From: Trichuris trichiura
Lineage: Eukaryota; Nematoda; Enoplea; Trichinellida; Trichuridae
NCBI GenBank assembly: GCA_037903355.1
Contig: JBAJFE010000004.1
Span: 3,224,001 to 3,288,000, forward strand
Direction of reading: 5' to 3'
DNA length: 64,000 nt
Part shown: one piece after another, positions 22,463 through 32,302 of the stretch
Numbering within the stretch: position 1 is the stretch's first letter
How the letters are laid out: every line of letters begins with the position of its first letter
Position numbers and translations under genes: made by a program
The notes under the pieces: model-generated
Database searches by the model: none
What the model saw: the letters and a program-made list of their open reading frames with translations, nothing else
What the model was told of the DNA's origin: nothing

Positions 22463-23981
22463 GGTTATGCAATTGTTCTACGTCCTTCTCCGGATTTTGC
22501 ACTCTATATATACTGTTCAGAGTTTGGTTTGTGCCTTGATTTGCTGTTAGCGCCACCTGGTAGTTTTGTTGATTTTTTTGTATCATCCAAGACAGTTTGA
22601 TACATGGAGCTTATATGGTAAACTGAGTACTGCAACTACTAATAATTTTATTTAACACGCTATGGTCTTGCTCGTTAATTATTTTGTTTAACCAGTGTGT
22701 TCAAGAGAAAAACCATGCAACCCAGTGCCCATAATTTCTTTGCTGAATTTTAATTCATTTTGCAACTGATGGCAATTGTTGCATAGGCCAAATTTTTTTT
22801 GTTGTGACCACTCACGTTGAACTGGCATTTATACATTTTTGCGGTATAACAATTGCTTGTTTATTATGTGCCATCTCTGTAGGTTTTCTTCTTTGTTAGA
22901 CGGATATTATCAGGCTGATCTTCATTGCAAGATGACTGTAAAGCGCGTTATCACTCTTTGTGTTCTTAAGTTGCGACTTGGTGGAACAAAATTGTTTAGT
23001 CATATGAGTCTTTCCGACTTGTTTTAAGGTCTGCTAAACATCTATCAGAACAGTTTCAAAGAAAAACTGTTAGTATATGCCTCTATTTCAATTTCGCCGT
23101 CTGCTATACTAAGTTAATTAATTAACCGATTAGTGACGACCAAGTCAACGGATTGCCAGCGTTTCAGCGGTTTGAGGTGTAATATATCAGCTTTCCTTTT
23201 GCCTATGCCCTAAAGACTGCACTTATGCTTAGAATAGACAGTTTTCCGAGGCAAGCAAATATCACACGTTTTAAGTGCTTTTGAGCTTCTCTAATGCGAC
23301 AACCGCTAATCCGGAAACTGCTAATTCAAGCACATTTCCGCCAGCGAAATAAGAGAGCAACAAAACGTGGGATACTTTGTATTGATACAGATGGCATAAT
23401 GAAGGTTTTAGCGGCACTGTGCTTTCCACAGACTTTTAAAAATGCAGCTGCTCATTTTTCGATCATATCCGGCAGCTGTATATTGTGACAGTTGTCATGC
23501 TAGCTAATATTACCATTTGCGTTCACCCTTACTCTGACGATGAAATTATGAACAGTTTTCCTTGAAAATTCTCTACTCTTCCCTTGTTTACATTGCAGGG
23601 TTAGTGAGCTTTGCGATCATAGCAGTTTCTTGCTTAACTGAAAAAAACGCTAATGTACGAATATCATTTATTTTACTTATTCTTCAAAAAACATGCTTGT
23701 CATTTTGCATTTCCTTTTCCAATTTATACTGTCGCAGCCTACCCCTATGCGCCATCCGCTTCATTGCACGTTATGACTGTTCAGTGATATATGGCAAAAC
23801 ATTGCTCCGGAATAAGAAAAGATTTTGTACTGCATCATGTAGCCTAGCGATAGAGCAGACCTTTGCTCTATTACTGAAGAAGGAACCAGTAGCAGCCTGA
23901 AAGCGTCAACTATTTTCGTGAGCTTCGTCACTCATCGGGAATTAGAAAACCGTGACACATTCTGAACCGTCTAATTTTAAG
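22463..23981. other. Region upstream of gene D, no gene recognised
   Basis: This holds the presumed promoter of gene D and spacer up to the Penelope-like insertion. Short open frames such as 23562-23900 (plus) have no recognisable domain. Confidence 0.4.
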
Positions 23982-23993
23982 CTGATTATTCAT

Positions 23994-24183
23994 TGGTTGT
24001 AAGGTCTTCCACGGCTTTTCCCGTTTTTTTGTTGTGCTGTTATCTGTAATTAAACTAAACAACTGCTCTACCAACGGATGGATGAGCCGTTATTAAGAAA
24101 AGTACAGATATCAACGCACTCAACTGTTTTATTGTTCAAAGCTTTCGGAACGCTCTAGTTCCGTCGTCAGTGAGGTGGTGGAG
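23994..24183. repeat. Left terminal inverted repeat of Penelope-like element
   Basis: This is the exact reverse complement of 25498-25687. It carries the antisense copy of the hammerhead-like motif and the AACGGATGGATGAGCCGTT block shared with relics at 1694-1916 and 57271-57349. Confidence 0.85.
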
Positions 24184-25435
24184 CAGTTCAGCAGCTCTAG
24201 TTCCGTCGTCAGATCAAGACAGGTTTTTCTCACAAACAGATGGTGCTCCTATGGGCAGCCCCCTTTCCCCCATTCTAGCGGAAATCTTCATGGAACATTT
24301 TGAAGAAAAGGCTTTAGCTAGCATAGGTTCTGACGACGCGCCTATCTTTTTCAAACGTTACGTAGACGACATTTTTGCCATTACCACCGCTGGCAAGGAG
24401 GGGACTTTCCTAAGCCACTTAAACAGTATCTTTCCCAATAATATACAGTTAACAATGGAAACAGAAGTAAATAACAAACTCCCTTTTCTAGACGTATTAG
24501 TGATAAAACAGGGCAACCAAATAAGGACCTCCGTTTACAGAAAACCAACCCATTCCAACAGGTATCTGCATTTCTCTTCCCACCATCCTTTATCAGTCAA
24601 ACGAGGTATTGTAAAAGGGATGGTTGATCGGGCCCTAGCAATCTGTGACCCCACATTTCTGCCGGCTGAATTAAAATATATCCTCCAAACTTTCATAGAC
24701 AACGGGTATCCACACTCGCTGGTCAAACACATCATCGCCGAATGCAGACGGCACTCAAACCCTTCCCCTAACGACCGAAATAATAATAACCTCAATAACA
24801 TTGATAATACTAATACCACTGCAAATAATAACAATGATATCACGAATAGTCACCCCATTTTGTTTATCCCCTATTACAACGGCATCGGGGAACGTATCTC
24901 ACGACTGAGCCGCTCCATGGACTTCAAGGTTCGATTTAAGACATCTAATAGTTTGCGTTCAATGGTGAGGAGCGATAAGATCATGGTTCCCTTTGATAGG
25001 AGACCCGGTGTCGTTTATCAGATAAAGTGTGGTTGCAACGCCTCCTACATAGGAGAAACGGGCAACACTTTATTTCACAGGTACGGCCAACACATGACCA
25101 ACGTCGGCCGATACAAAGAGGCGATGCGAAGAATGACCGAACCCGACGGACAAAGGATAAATAATCCACGACGAGGCCGACCACAGAAGCTCAAACCGGA
25201 GAAGATCATAGAAGAGACGATCAAAGCGTCGGCGGTCGTTGAGCATTCCTCTCAATGCTCACTCGACCTACAACCCCGGATTATTTGTCGCGAGAGCCAC
25301 TTACATCTCCGCCGGGTTAAGGAAGCTCTTTTCATTCGCCATAATCATACCATCAACCGTGACAAAGGACAAGAGGTTAGCTCGGCTTGGGACCCACTGA
25401 TTAGTAAAACCAAGTGTTGCTCTCTGCCGCGCTGA
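24170..25435 (+). CDS. Penelope-like reverse transcriptase / GIY-YIG endonuclease, 5'-truncated
   Basis: The open frame is 421 codons. The first roughly 20 residues derive from the inverted repeat, and recognisable RT begins near residue 18. RT sequence includes GAPMGSPLSPILAEIF and the catalytic FKRYVDDIFAI (palm Asp pair). It is followed by KLPFLDVLV and the HSNRYLHFSSHHP-type region. A low-complexity Asn-rich linker lies around residues 200-225. The C-terminal GIY-YIG nuclease contains GVVYQIKCGCNASYIGETGN and then an RYGQH segment. This RT plus GIY-YIG order is diagnostic of Penelope-like elements carrying endonuclease. The finger and N-terminal RT regions are missing, so the protein is presumably inactive. 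A source of nuclease in trans cannot be judged here. Confidence 0.88.
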   Translation: MRWWSSSAALVPSSDQDRFFSQTDGAPMGSPLSPILAEIFMEHFEEKALASIGSDDAPIFFKRYVDDIFAITTAGKEGTFLSHLNSIFPNNIQLTMETEVNNKLPFLDVLVIKQGNQIRTSVYRKPTHSNRYLHFSSHHPLSVKRGIVKGMVDRALAICDPTFLPAELKYILQTFIDNGYPHSLVKHIIAECRRHSNPSPNDRNNNNLNNIDNTNTTANNNNDITNSHPILFIPYYNGIGERISRLSRSMDFKVRFKTSNSLRSMVRSDKIMVPFDRRPGVVYQIKCGCNASYIGETGNTLFHRYGQHMTNVGRYKEAMRRMTEPDGQRINNPRRGRPQKLKPEKIIEETIKASAVVEHSSQCSLDLQPRIICRESHLHLRRVKEALFIRHNHTINRDKGQEVSSAWDPLISKTKCCSLPR

Positions 25436-25497
25436 CCTCGACCCCCATTCCTATTGTCACGTGAGCCTATATAACACCGTTCGGAGAATAACACCTC

Positions 25498-25687
25498 CTC
25501 CACCACCTCACTGACGACGGAACTAGAGCGTTCCGAAAGCTTTGAACAATAAAACAGTTGAGTGCGTTGATATCTGTACTTTTCTTAATAACGGCTCATC
25601 CATCCGTTGGTAGAGCAGTTGTTTAGTTTAATTACAGATAACAGCACAACAAAAAAACGGGAAAAGCCGTGGAAGACCTTACAACCA
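25498..25687. repeat. Right terminal inverted repeat of Penelope-like element
   Basis: This is an exact inverted copy of 23994-24183. In the sense direction it starts CTCCACCACCTCACTGACGA, which includes the start of the hammerhead-like core. Confidence 0.85.
25511..25538 (+). ncRNA. Hammerhead-ribozyme-like motif in Penelope terminal repeat
   Basis: CTGACGA is followed by a short hairpin (GGAAC paired with GTTCC around TAGAGC) and then GAAA. That is the order of hammerhead core, stem II and core. One extra C sits between CUGANGA and the stem, so it departs from the strict consensus, and I could not define stems I and III with confidence. Penelope-like elements are known to carry hammerhead motifs in their terminal repeats. 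Catalytic activity is not claimed. Confidence 0.45.
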
Positions 25688-25731
25688 TGAAAATTCAACC
25701 CGTTACAAAACATCCAGTTTTCTGATTATTC

Positions 25732-25758
25732 ATTATTATTATTATTATTATTATTATT
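25732..25758. repeat. (ATT)n microsatellite
   Basis: About nine ATT units lie directly at the right end of the Penelope-like element, overlapping the target duplication, and end 10 bp before the helicase stop codon. Confidence 0.9.
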
Positions 25759-25767
25759 GCTAATTGG

Positions 25768-28700
25768 TTAGGAACATTTACTTTCACTAAGGATACTATC
25801 AGAACAATGAAAATTAGCTTTGCTCTGCTTGAGAGCCACCACTTCGCTGAGCACTTCAAGCATTTTCGTGTGCCATTCGTTGAGACTGACATTGTCCGGA
25901 AATTTAAACGCCGCCAAACGATGTTCAAGGGATAGCTTGAAAAAGGAGTGCAGTACGGATCGAAATTGCAACAGCAATTCAGCTTCGCTAAAAAAACAAT
26001 AAGTGACTATACACTGTCTATGACGTTGTCGCTTACTTCAGTGTATCAACCTGCAAGCGAAAATGTTTGGCGGAACCCAACTGTAAGATGACATGCGGTT
26101 CTTCAAAACTTTCATTGATAATAGTTGGCTTCAAACCCGAAAACAGTAACGCCACTATTGGGCTGATCATCGAAAGACCATCGACTACAAAACTTTCCGA
26201 CTTCTCATTCCATATCTATGAATAATTAAAGGTACAATCTTCGCGGTGAAAATAGTCAAACAAAGTCTTAAGAAAAAATGTAAATAAGGGATCACCTTTT
26301 GATAATAAAGAAACCATTCACTCCACCAATTCGCATTCTCTTTCATAAACGTTTTCCCTAAACGTCTGATGCGCACCGGCTTGGACAAGCTAAAAAGTTG
26401 CACGTTAGAAAACAATTCTTCATCTTTACGTACGGTAATTAATAGTGGAATTGGATTGCCGACCACAAAAACGGAAACTAGGCTCATTTTAAAAATTTTT
26501 ATTATTTCTGTTAAGCACAAATGTTTTTAAGACTTTCCGCCTTCTCGTTATGCTAATTAATAAAAGTTAGACAATGAGACCGCAACTAAAAGTATTTACT
26601 CGATATAATCGCAATGTGAACCTGCTTTTTTTGTCTTACCATTCGCTAACTCTGACAGCGTCTACGTCAATTTTTCCTCTATAGTCAATGCGACCGCGTG
26701 TTGCTTTTGCCACGTTTTCGAAGAGCCCCGAAGCCAGCGCAGCCTAAACAATTTTCGCTTGCGTAATCAAGGCGAAAATATCCCACGTCAAAAATCAAAC
26801 TTTAACAACATCCGTATGGTTGGAGAAGGAATTCAATGGAGCGCGATTGCTCAGCACTGAATCTACATTATCTATAATGCCGCTAGTGACCAGCTCCTCT
26901 GCGAACTGTTGCTTCAAGCCTAAAACCGTACGAGAGTAACTTCCCAACAAAAAAAAAATAAACAAAAGATACCCAAAATGAATTTAGCTGCCTTTGAGGA
27001 AAGCAAATTGGACGCGAAAAATTCGTTTCTTTCGAATTCACCAGCCGACGAGGCGCTCACTTCCGCAGCAGCTCGACACAGGCTCAGCGTTGCGGTATGG
27101 TAGCTGTAACTGCTACCCAACAGCCAGTCGAACAGCTGAAAATAGCTTTGCTTTTACAAATCAATTGGTCAACCAATTTCCTACTGTATTACATCCTGCA
27201 TTTCACTTTTGTCGTCTGGCATACTTTCAAAAAAATCTTCACCCGATTCGTATACCGAAGCAATGCACAGCATTGGTTCAACGCAGCTGGCCAGGAAAAA
27301 AATAAGAACATACACGAATGCCAATGCCGCCTGTTGGTTACCGAAAAACAATCGAATAAAGCAGCGCTACTCCCAAAAACGGATGACAGCCAAAATGGGC
27401 GACATATCTGCCAACGTTGGTTAGCTCGTTGTTGTCGTCAAAAATATCCAATCCAACAAGCAAGCACCTTGCTGATTCAACTGAAAGGATAGTCAATCTC
27501 TCATCGTAAACATTACGGAATATGGTTATCTCACGGCCTTGCGGTGAAGGCGGGTCCATACATCGGGATAGCATCTCCAAAGGGTCCGCGGCTTGAAAGA
27601 GAGTCTGCGCAACAGGTAGAATATTCAAGCAAGGAAAAAAGGCTTCCACTTACTTTGGTCATAAGCAGCAAACGTTCCAAAGGGGCTGTCTGAATGGCAG
27701 GCGTTTCAAACTCGGCTAAATGTTACTCATTAAGAATTGAGATAAGTACAAATATTTGCATACGCATTTTCGCCAAATCTTCACGGCTAAAAATATGGTA
27801 GCATTCGCCCTCGCAATGGCGACCGGCACGACCTTTACGCTGAACTTGCGACGACTGACTTGCCCACTGTTGCCTATGGCTTAACCACTAAAAAACGGCT
27901 ATGATTCAATTAAGGAACAATTTTATTCGTTGAAAATTAAGAGATGAATAAGTTGAGCATACGTTGCCGGAGGTAGCCAAAATTCCAGTTTTTCTTAGAC
28001 CCGTATTGACCACATAGCGTATATTCTCAACCGTAATAGACGTCTCGGCTATATTGGTTGCCAGCACAACTTTTCGCTGACCGTCCGGCACTCTTTAAAA
28101 AAAAAGAAAAGCAAGTTATCAGATGAAATACGTCAATTTGTATACTGTAAGTTCACCTTTCAAAAATTCGCTTCTGCTCCGCTAGCGGCAGTCTGGAATG
28201 GCAAGGCAACACTACCAAGTCGTCAACCGGACCGATGGCAGCTCGCGTGTTGCTTATGTCGTTCCAGGATGGAAGAAAGCAAAGAATGTCTCCCGGCTAA
28301 ACTTGTTATCAACTTGCCTAGTTTCAATTCGATAAGGTAAAGTCGCACCGGCTTATTGCTGTGAATCCACGAAATAACGTCAGCCACAAAGGGGACGTCG
28401 ACTTCAACAGCTTCATCCGGTTTGACACTTTCCAACTTGCGTTCATGACCAATGATGTTCGCAATTTCGGGCATAAAATATTCGTCAACTTCGTATAGCC
28501 GTCCGGAAGTGTGTATAACGGGACAGCTTCAAATAAAGGCGTATCACTGTAGAGAGGAAACTCGATTAGCTGATCGGAAAGCGGAACATTTCCATTGGTG
28601 GAAAGCTGACCGCAGCTAAAGCTCATGCTCGAAATGATGCAGTTAAGCTTACTTGTCGAAGAAGGAAGAAAATTTTGCCGTATCAATGCTTGCACTCATC

Positions 28701-30791
28701 AGAATCAATTTCATGCTTGGCATAAGCGCCAATTTTTGTTTCATATAAACTAGCAGCAGATCTGTTAGTATATCACGCTCGTGGACTTCGTCGATAATGA
28801 CATGGGATATGTCTGGAAGGAAAAGAAGTAGAAAATTTTTTTTTGAAAAATTAAATGTCATACTGTCGACTTTGTCGGTAAACATAGCCGTACGTAAGAA
28901 GGTTCCGGGAGTCATGAATACTATGCTACCGGGTAAAGTTGGCAAGCATCGACTAAGGCGGACATTGTAGCCAACAGTTTCTCCCAACTCTTCGGCTCTC
29001 TCGAAGGCTAACCGATTAGCCATTGAGACGGCACTTATACGACGAGGCTAAAAGTGAGTTAAATTATTGCTACTCTTATTAATAAGCAGTGCCCATAAAA
29101 GCATGCCAAGCATACCTGCGTAACGACAATGTTACATTCCGCACCTTTAAGTTGCGAAACGTAATCATCAAAAATAAATTGAGGAATTTGAGTTGTCTTG
29201 CCGCAGCCAGTGTCACCAGCCACCACAACGACTTGATGATCCTCCAAAGCGGCTAATAATTCATTTCTTAAAAGCAACAAGCTTCCCAATATGCAAAACC
29301 ACGTTCAAGATTACTTGATAATAAAAACTGGCAACTGACGACGAAACAACCTGACATCCGCAATTACAGGATCGCTGCTGTTACTGATCCGCTGGGCGGC
29401 AACGAACAAGCGATGGCTTCTGTTCAAGCATTTACTATCGTCCAAAGGGACATCAATATCGTCTTCCTCGGTCACATCAAATGTCGCGGGATCAACAAGC
29501 CATCTGTCAACAACTTGTTTTATTCTGAATCGCTCCAACGAGTCGGTCAAAGTTTTCGACAGAACCTGAAAATCAAATTCCACTTCTGTATATATATCAA
29601 AGACGTTGGCGTGAGCCAACTGACTGCATAGTTTTTGATAAGCTGATCCATCTTGATTTGCAAATCAGCCGGAATGGCAACTTTCGGCGGAGTGAGCTGA
29701 AAGCGCCTGAATTCTTGTATTTCTTCCTCCGAATGGAATACAGGCTTAAACTGATCGTCAAAAACTCCGGCCTGCAAAAGTACAGAATTCAGTAGAGTTG
29801 CTGAAGGCTCGTAGCGCGTTACCTGTTGCAGCGCACGAAGCCATTCCCAATATACCACTGCGATTGCCCGTTTACGCGAACTCCTTGTTGCGGTAGTAGC
29901 GAATTCGAAAGGCCATGAAACCGACAGGGATGCCCTCACTCCATTGTCTGTTATAAAATTATAAGATAAATACAAGGAAGACCTTAATTAGGAGGAGCTG
30001 AAAATTGAGCTCCTTATTATAGCAGACCAACAAGACAAAAACGAGTGTATGACTTCGTAAAGAAAAAGGGTAGGAACCTAACTACACTATAAATAAGAAA
30101 TACTGTAGGGTAATACATTTAAAACCAATGTGAAAGCGTCAAGGAAATTTACCCGACTTTTCAACAGTTTCTTCCACGACATCCAACTTGTTGGAAACTT
30201 GTAAAAACTCGTGAGCTAAAACTTTTGGAGATTTCTCTAGATGCGACCATTCCCGCGACTCTTCCTCCTCGCAGTTCAGTCTTTCTTGCATAACGTCCGC
30301 GGAAAGCTGTTTTTCCTTTTTTGGGAAATAGTCGAACTTCTACAATTTATGGCCACTGTTTCGAAAGCGAACTTTTTAAAATGCGCGAACTTAACTTCCT
30401 TCAAAAATTGACACGCCGAATAGGCTGCCCATTTTTCCGCTTCACTTTTCGTTGCCGACTCAATGGGAGAATGGAAGGACAGTACATTTTCGCTGTCCGG
30501 AAGACGAAATGTAACTTGGCAGTGCCACAAGGGACTATGCGCAGGCCCTGTAAACGAATATGAGTCGTCTGCCGCTCTTTTCGGGAATACGCAACCTGTT
30601 TTGGTAGTCGATAGTTTGGGCACTTCCCATCGCATCGCTTGGAAGAAGCTAAATAACGTCCCTTTTGGGTGAAGCTCGTCGCCGGATTCCAACACTTTTT
30701 TCTTTGCTTTTGCGCTGCAGCGGCAAATTAACTTATTCCAACGCGACAGCCGTTCGACAAAGCATAGGAACAGGCCATTTTGAGAAAGCAT
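25768..30791 (-). CDS. DHX30-like DExH-box RNA helicase
   Basis: A multi-exon gene for an SF2 DEAH/RHA-family RNA helicase. Exon 1 (30357-30791) has a basic, mitochondrial-presequence-like start and a dsRNA-binding-like segment ([17 protein letters not shown]). Exons 30153-30306 and 29625-29947 follow. Walker A is [10 protein letters not shown] (exon ending 29116), then [13 protein letters not shown] (exon from 29047) and the DExH box [10 protein letters not shown]. Motif III-like LMSAS, motif [12 protein letters not shown] and motif [10 protein letters not shown] (near 27850) are all present. C-terminal exons include [11 protein letters not shown] (27338-27649), an OB-fold-like part ending at 26037, and the last exon 25768-25987. 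Order and sequence best recall DHX30, a mitochondrial and cytoplasmic RNA helicase; other DHX members are possible. The reading frame across about 29585-29640 could not be joined cleanly. Confidence 0.82.
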
Positions 30792-32302
30792 GATTGAACA
30801 CGCCGCTCAACAAAAGCTCGCAAACATCCTTAAAGTAAACATAATCAACTGAATCTGGTATTAAACAGTTATAAGAACAAAAAGTTAATAACATCTTAAG
30901 ACGAAATTCTTATTCTGCAATGTAACTGAAATTAGAATAAAACGTGATTCCCAAACGTTACAGTAATATTGTGTAATTAGGTACAACGCTTTGTAATTCT
31001 TCCAGTTACTCAAACGCACCGTTACTCTCAGCGGTTTTACTTCAAATTCAACTTGTCAGCGTGAAAGCAAAAATATTACGCTGCTAGATTTTATAGTTTC
31101 AAATTAATTGTAAACTTTAGACGTCAAGTCGTCCCAAGATTAGTTTTCAGGAGAGCAATGTCCCGTTCCTTCACCGCGGCAATTTGCTAGTGCAAAAAAA
31201 GGTTTGCAACTATTCGCCTGAGGTAGCCTTTCTAGCAGGTAGAATTCAGGTACTTCAATAACAAAAAACTCAAACTGAGGTCGGTTGAGGCGTCAAGCCT
31301 GCATTATTTTACTATCGAACGGCAATTAATTTGCAAATACATGCAACAGAGACGGATCAGATCAAGAAGCGTAGTTGAAAGAGTAAAGTACGAATACAAT
31401 GTGAAGAGGTAAAACCAAACTGTCTTCGTACATGATACTGTTCGATTCTCTCCTTAAAGGCTATATTTATTCATTCAGAATCTTTTAAAGCAAAAGCAAG
31501 AAAAAAGAAACGCAATTTTTAATAATCGTTGACAGTTGACTGCTTTGGCCGAAAATAATAATGATTATTAAAAAACAGCGCTATCTGGAAATCGATACTA
31601 TTTTAAGTTCTCTTATTCGCGCAATGAATATTTCAATCGCATTAATGGTTACCAAGTTAAGTCAAAAGTGCATTAGTGATAATCAGGTATTAAACAGCCG
31701 CACTGGGCTGTAACTTTAACTTTAGCGATTACTTGTGCTTTAGTAAGCCTCAGATATACTTAGATAGCGGGCAGTTTTTCATCTAAGGAAAAGCTTTGTA
31801 ACCCGAGAACAGTAACTCTTTGAAAAATGAGTTTTTCGTTCCCTAAAACGGGGTAAAATAGCAACAACGACAAGCTGTTGATATGCTGCTTTAACTCCAA
31901 ATAAAAATAACGTTTTTGGATAGTAAATATGAATTTTTTTTGCGACCTTTCCCTGGTTTGCTGTTGCAAGTTTAATTCAATATGTGAAACATACGATAAA
32001 TGCGCATACAGTTTTGAAAACCTGCGCATAACGCCGGTTAGTTGACTGTAGGTTTTTGCGGAAAGATGTACACGATTCCGAAGCGATCATCTGTTCTTAC
32101 GAAGCTTACAATATTCCGTTTGTATTAGAACATTGACATTTACTTCAACGCTACCTTCGGGCAAGTTTAATTTATGTATTTTAATCTGGCCGATGGTGCT
32201 TTTTGGTTTTAGTTTTAGTTGGCTCGTTTTGCCGTTGCCTTGCCGTACTTATTATTTTCTTTAGTGATCGCCTGAAGTTTGCATTCGATAATCCGCTCAA
32301 CC
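30792..32302. promoter_or_regulatory. Divergent intergenic region between helicase and NUP93 genes
   Basis: About 1.5 kb separates two diverging genes and must contain both promoters. No coding frame or repeat was recognised, and no specific promoter element can be assigned. Confidence 0.4.

Larger units (their letters stand above)
23982..25734 (+). mobile_element. Penelope-like element with perfect terminal inverted repeats and target duplication
   Basis: A retroelement fragment with RT and GIY-YIG coding sequence (24170-25435) is bounded by inverted repeats 23994-24183 and 25498-25687. These are 190 bp each and identical by eye. The insertion is flanked by the 13-bp direct repeat CTGATTATTCATT (23982-23994 and 25722-25734), read as a target-site duplication. 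A 34-bp tail separates the right inverted repeat from the duplication, and an (ATT)n tract follows. The RT is truncated at its 5' end, so this copy is non-autonomous. Identical repeats suggest a recent insertion. It sits just beyond the stop codon of the DHX30-like gene. Confidence 0.85.

Noticed and set aside
22800..23900. Possible fifth member of the secreted cluster upstream of gene D
   Set aside because: No minus-strand Met-Arg signal exon ending in a GTAAG donor was found there.
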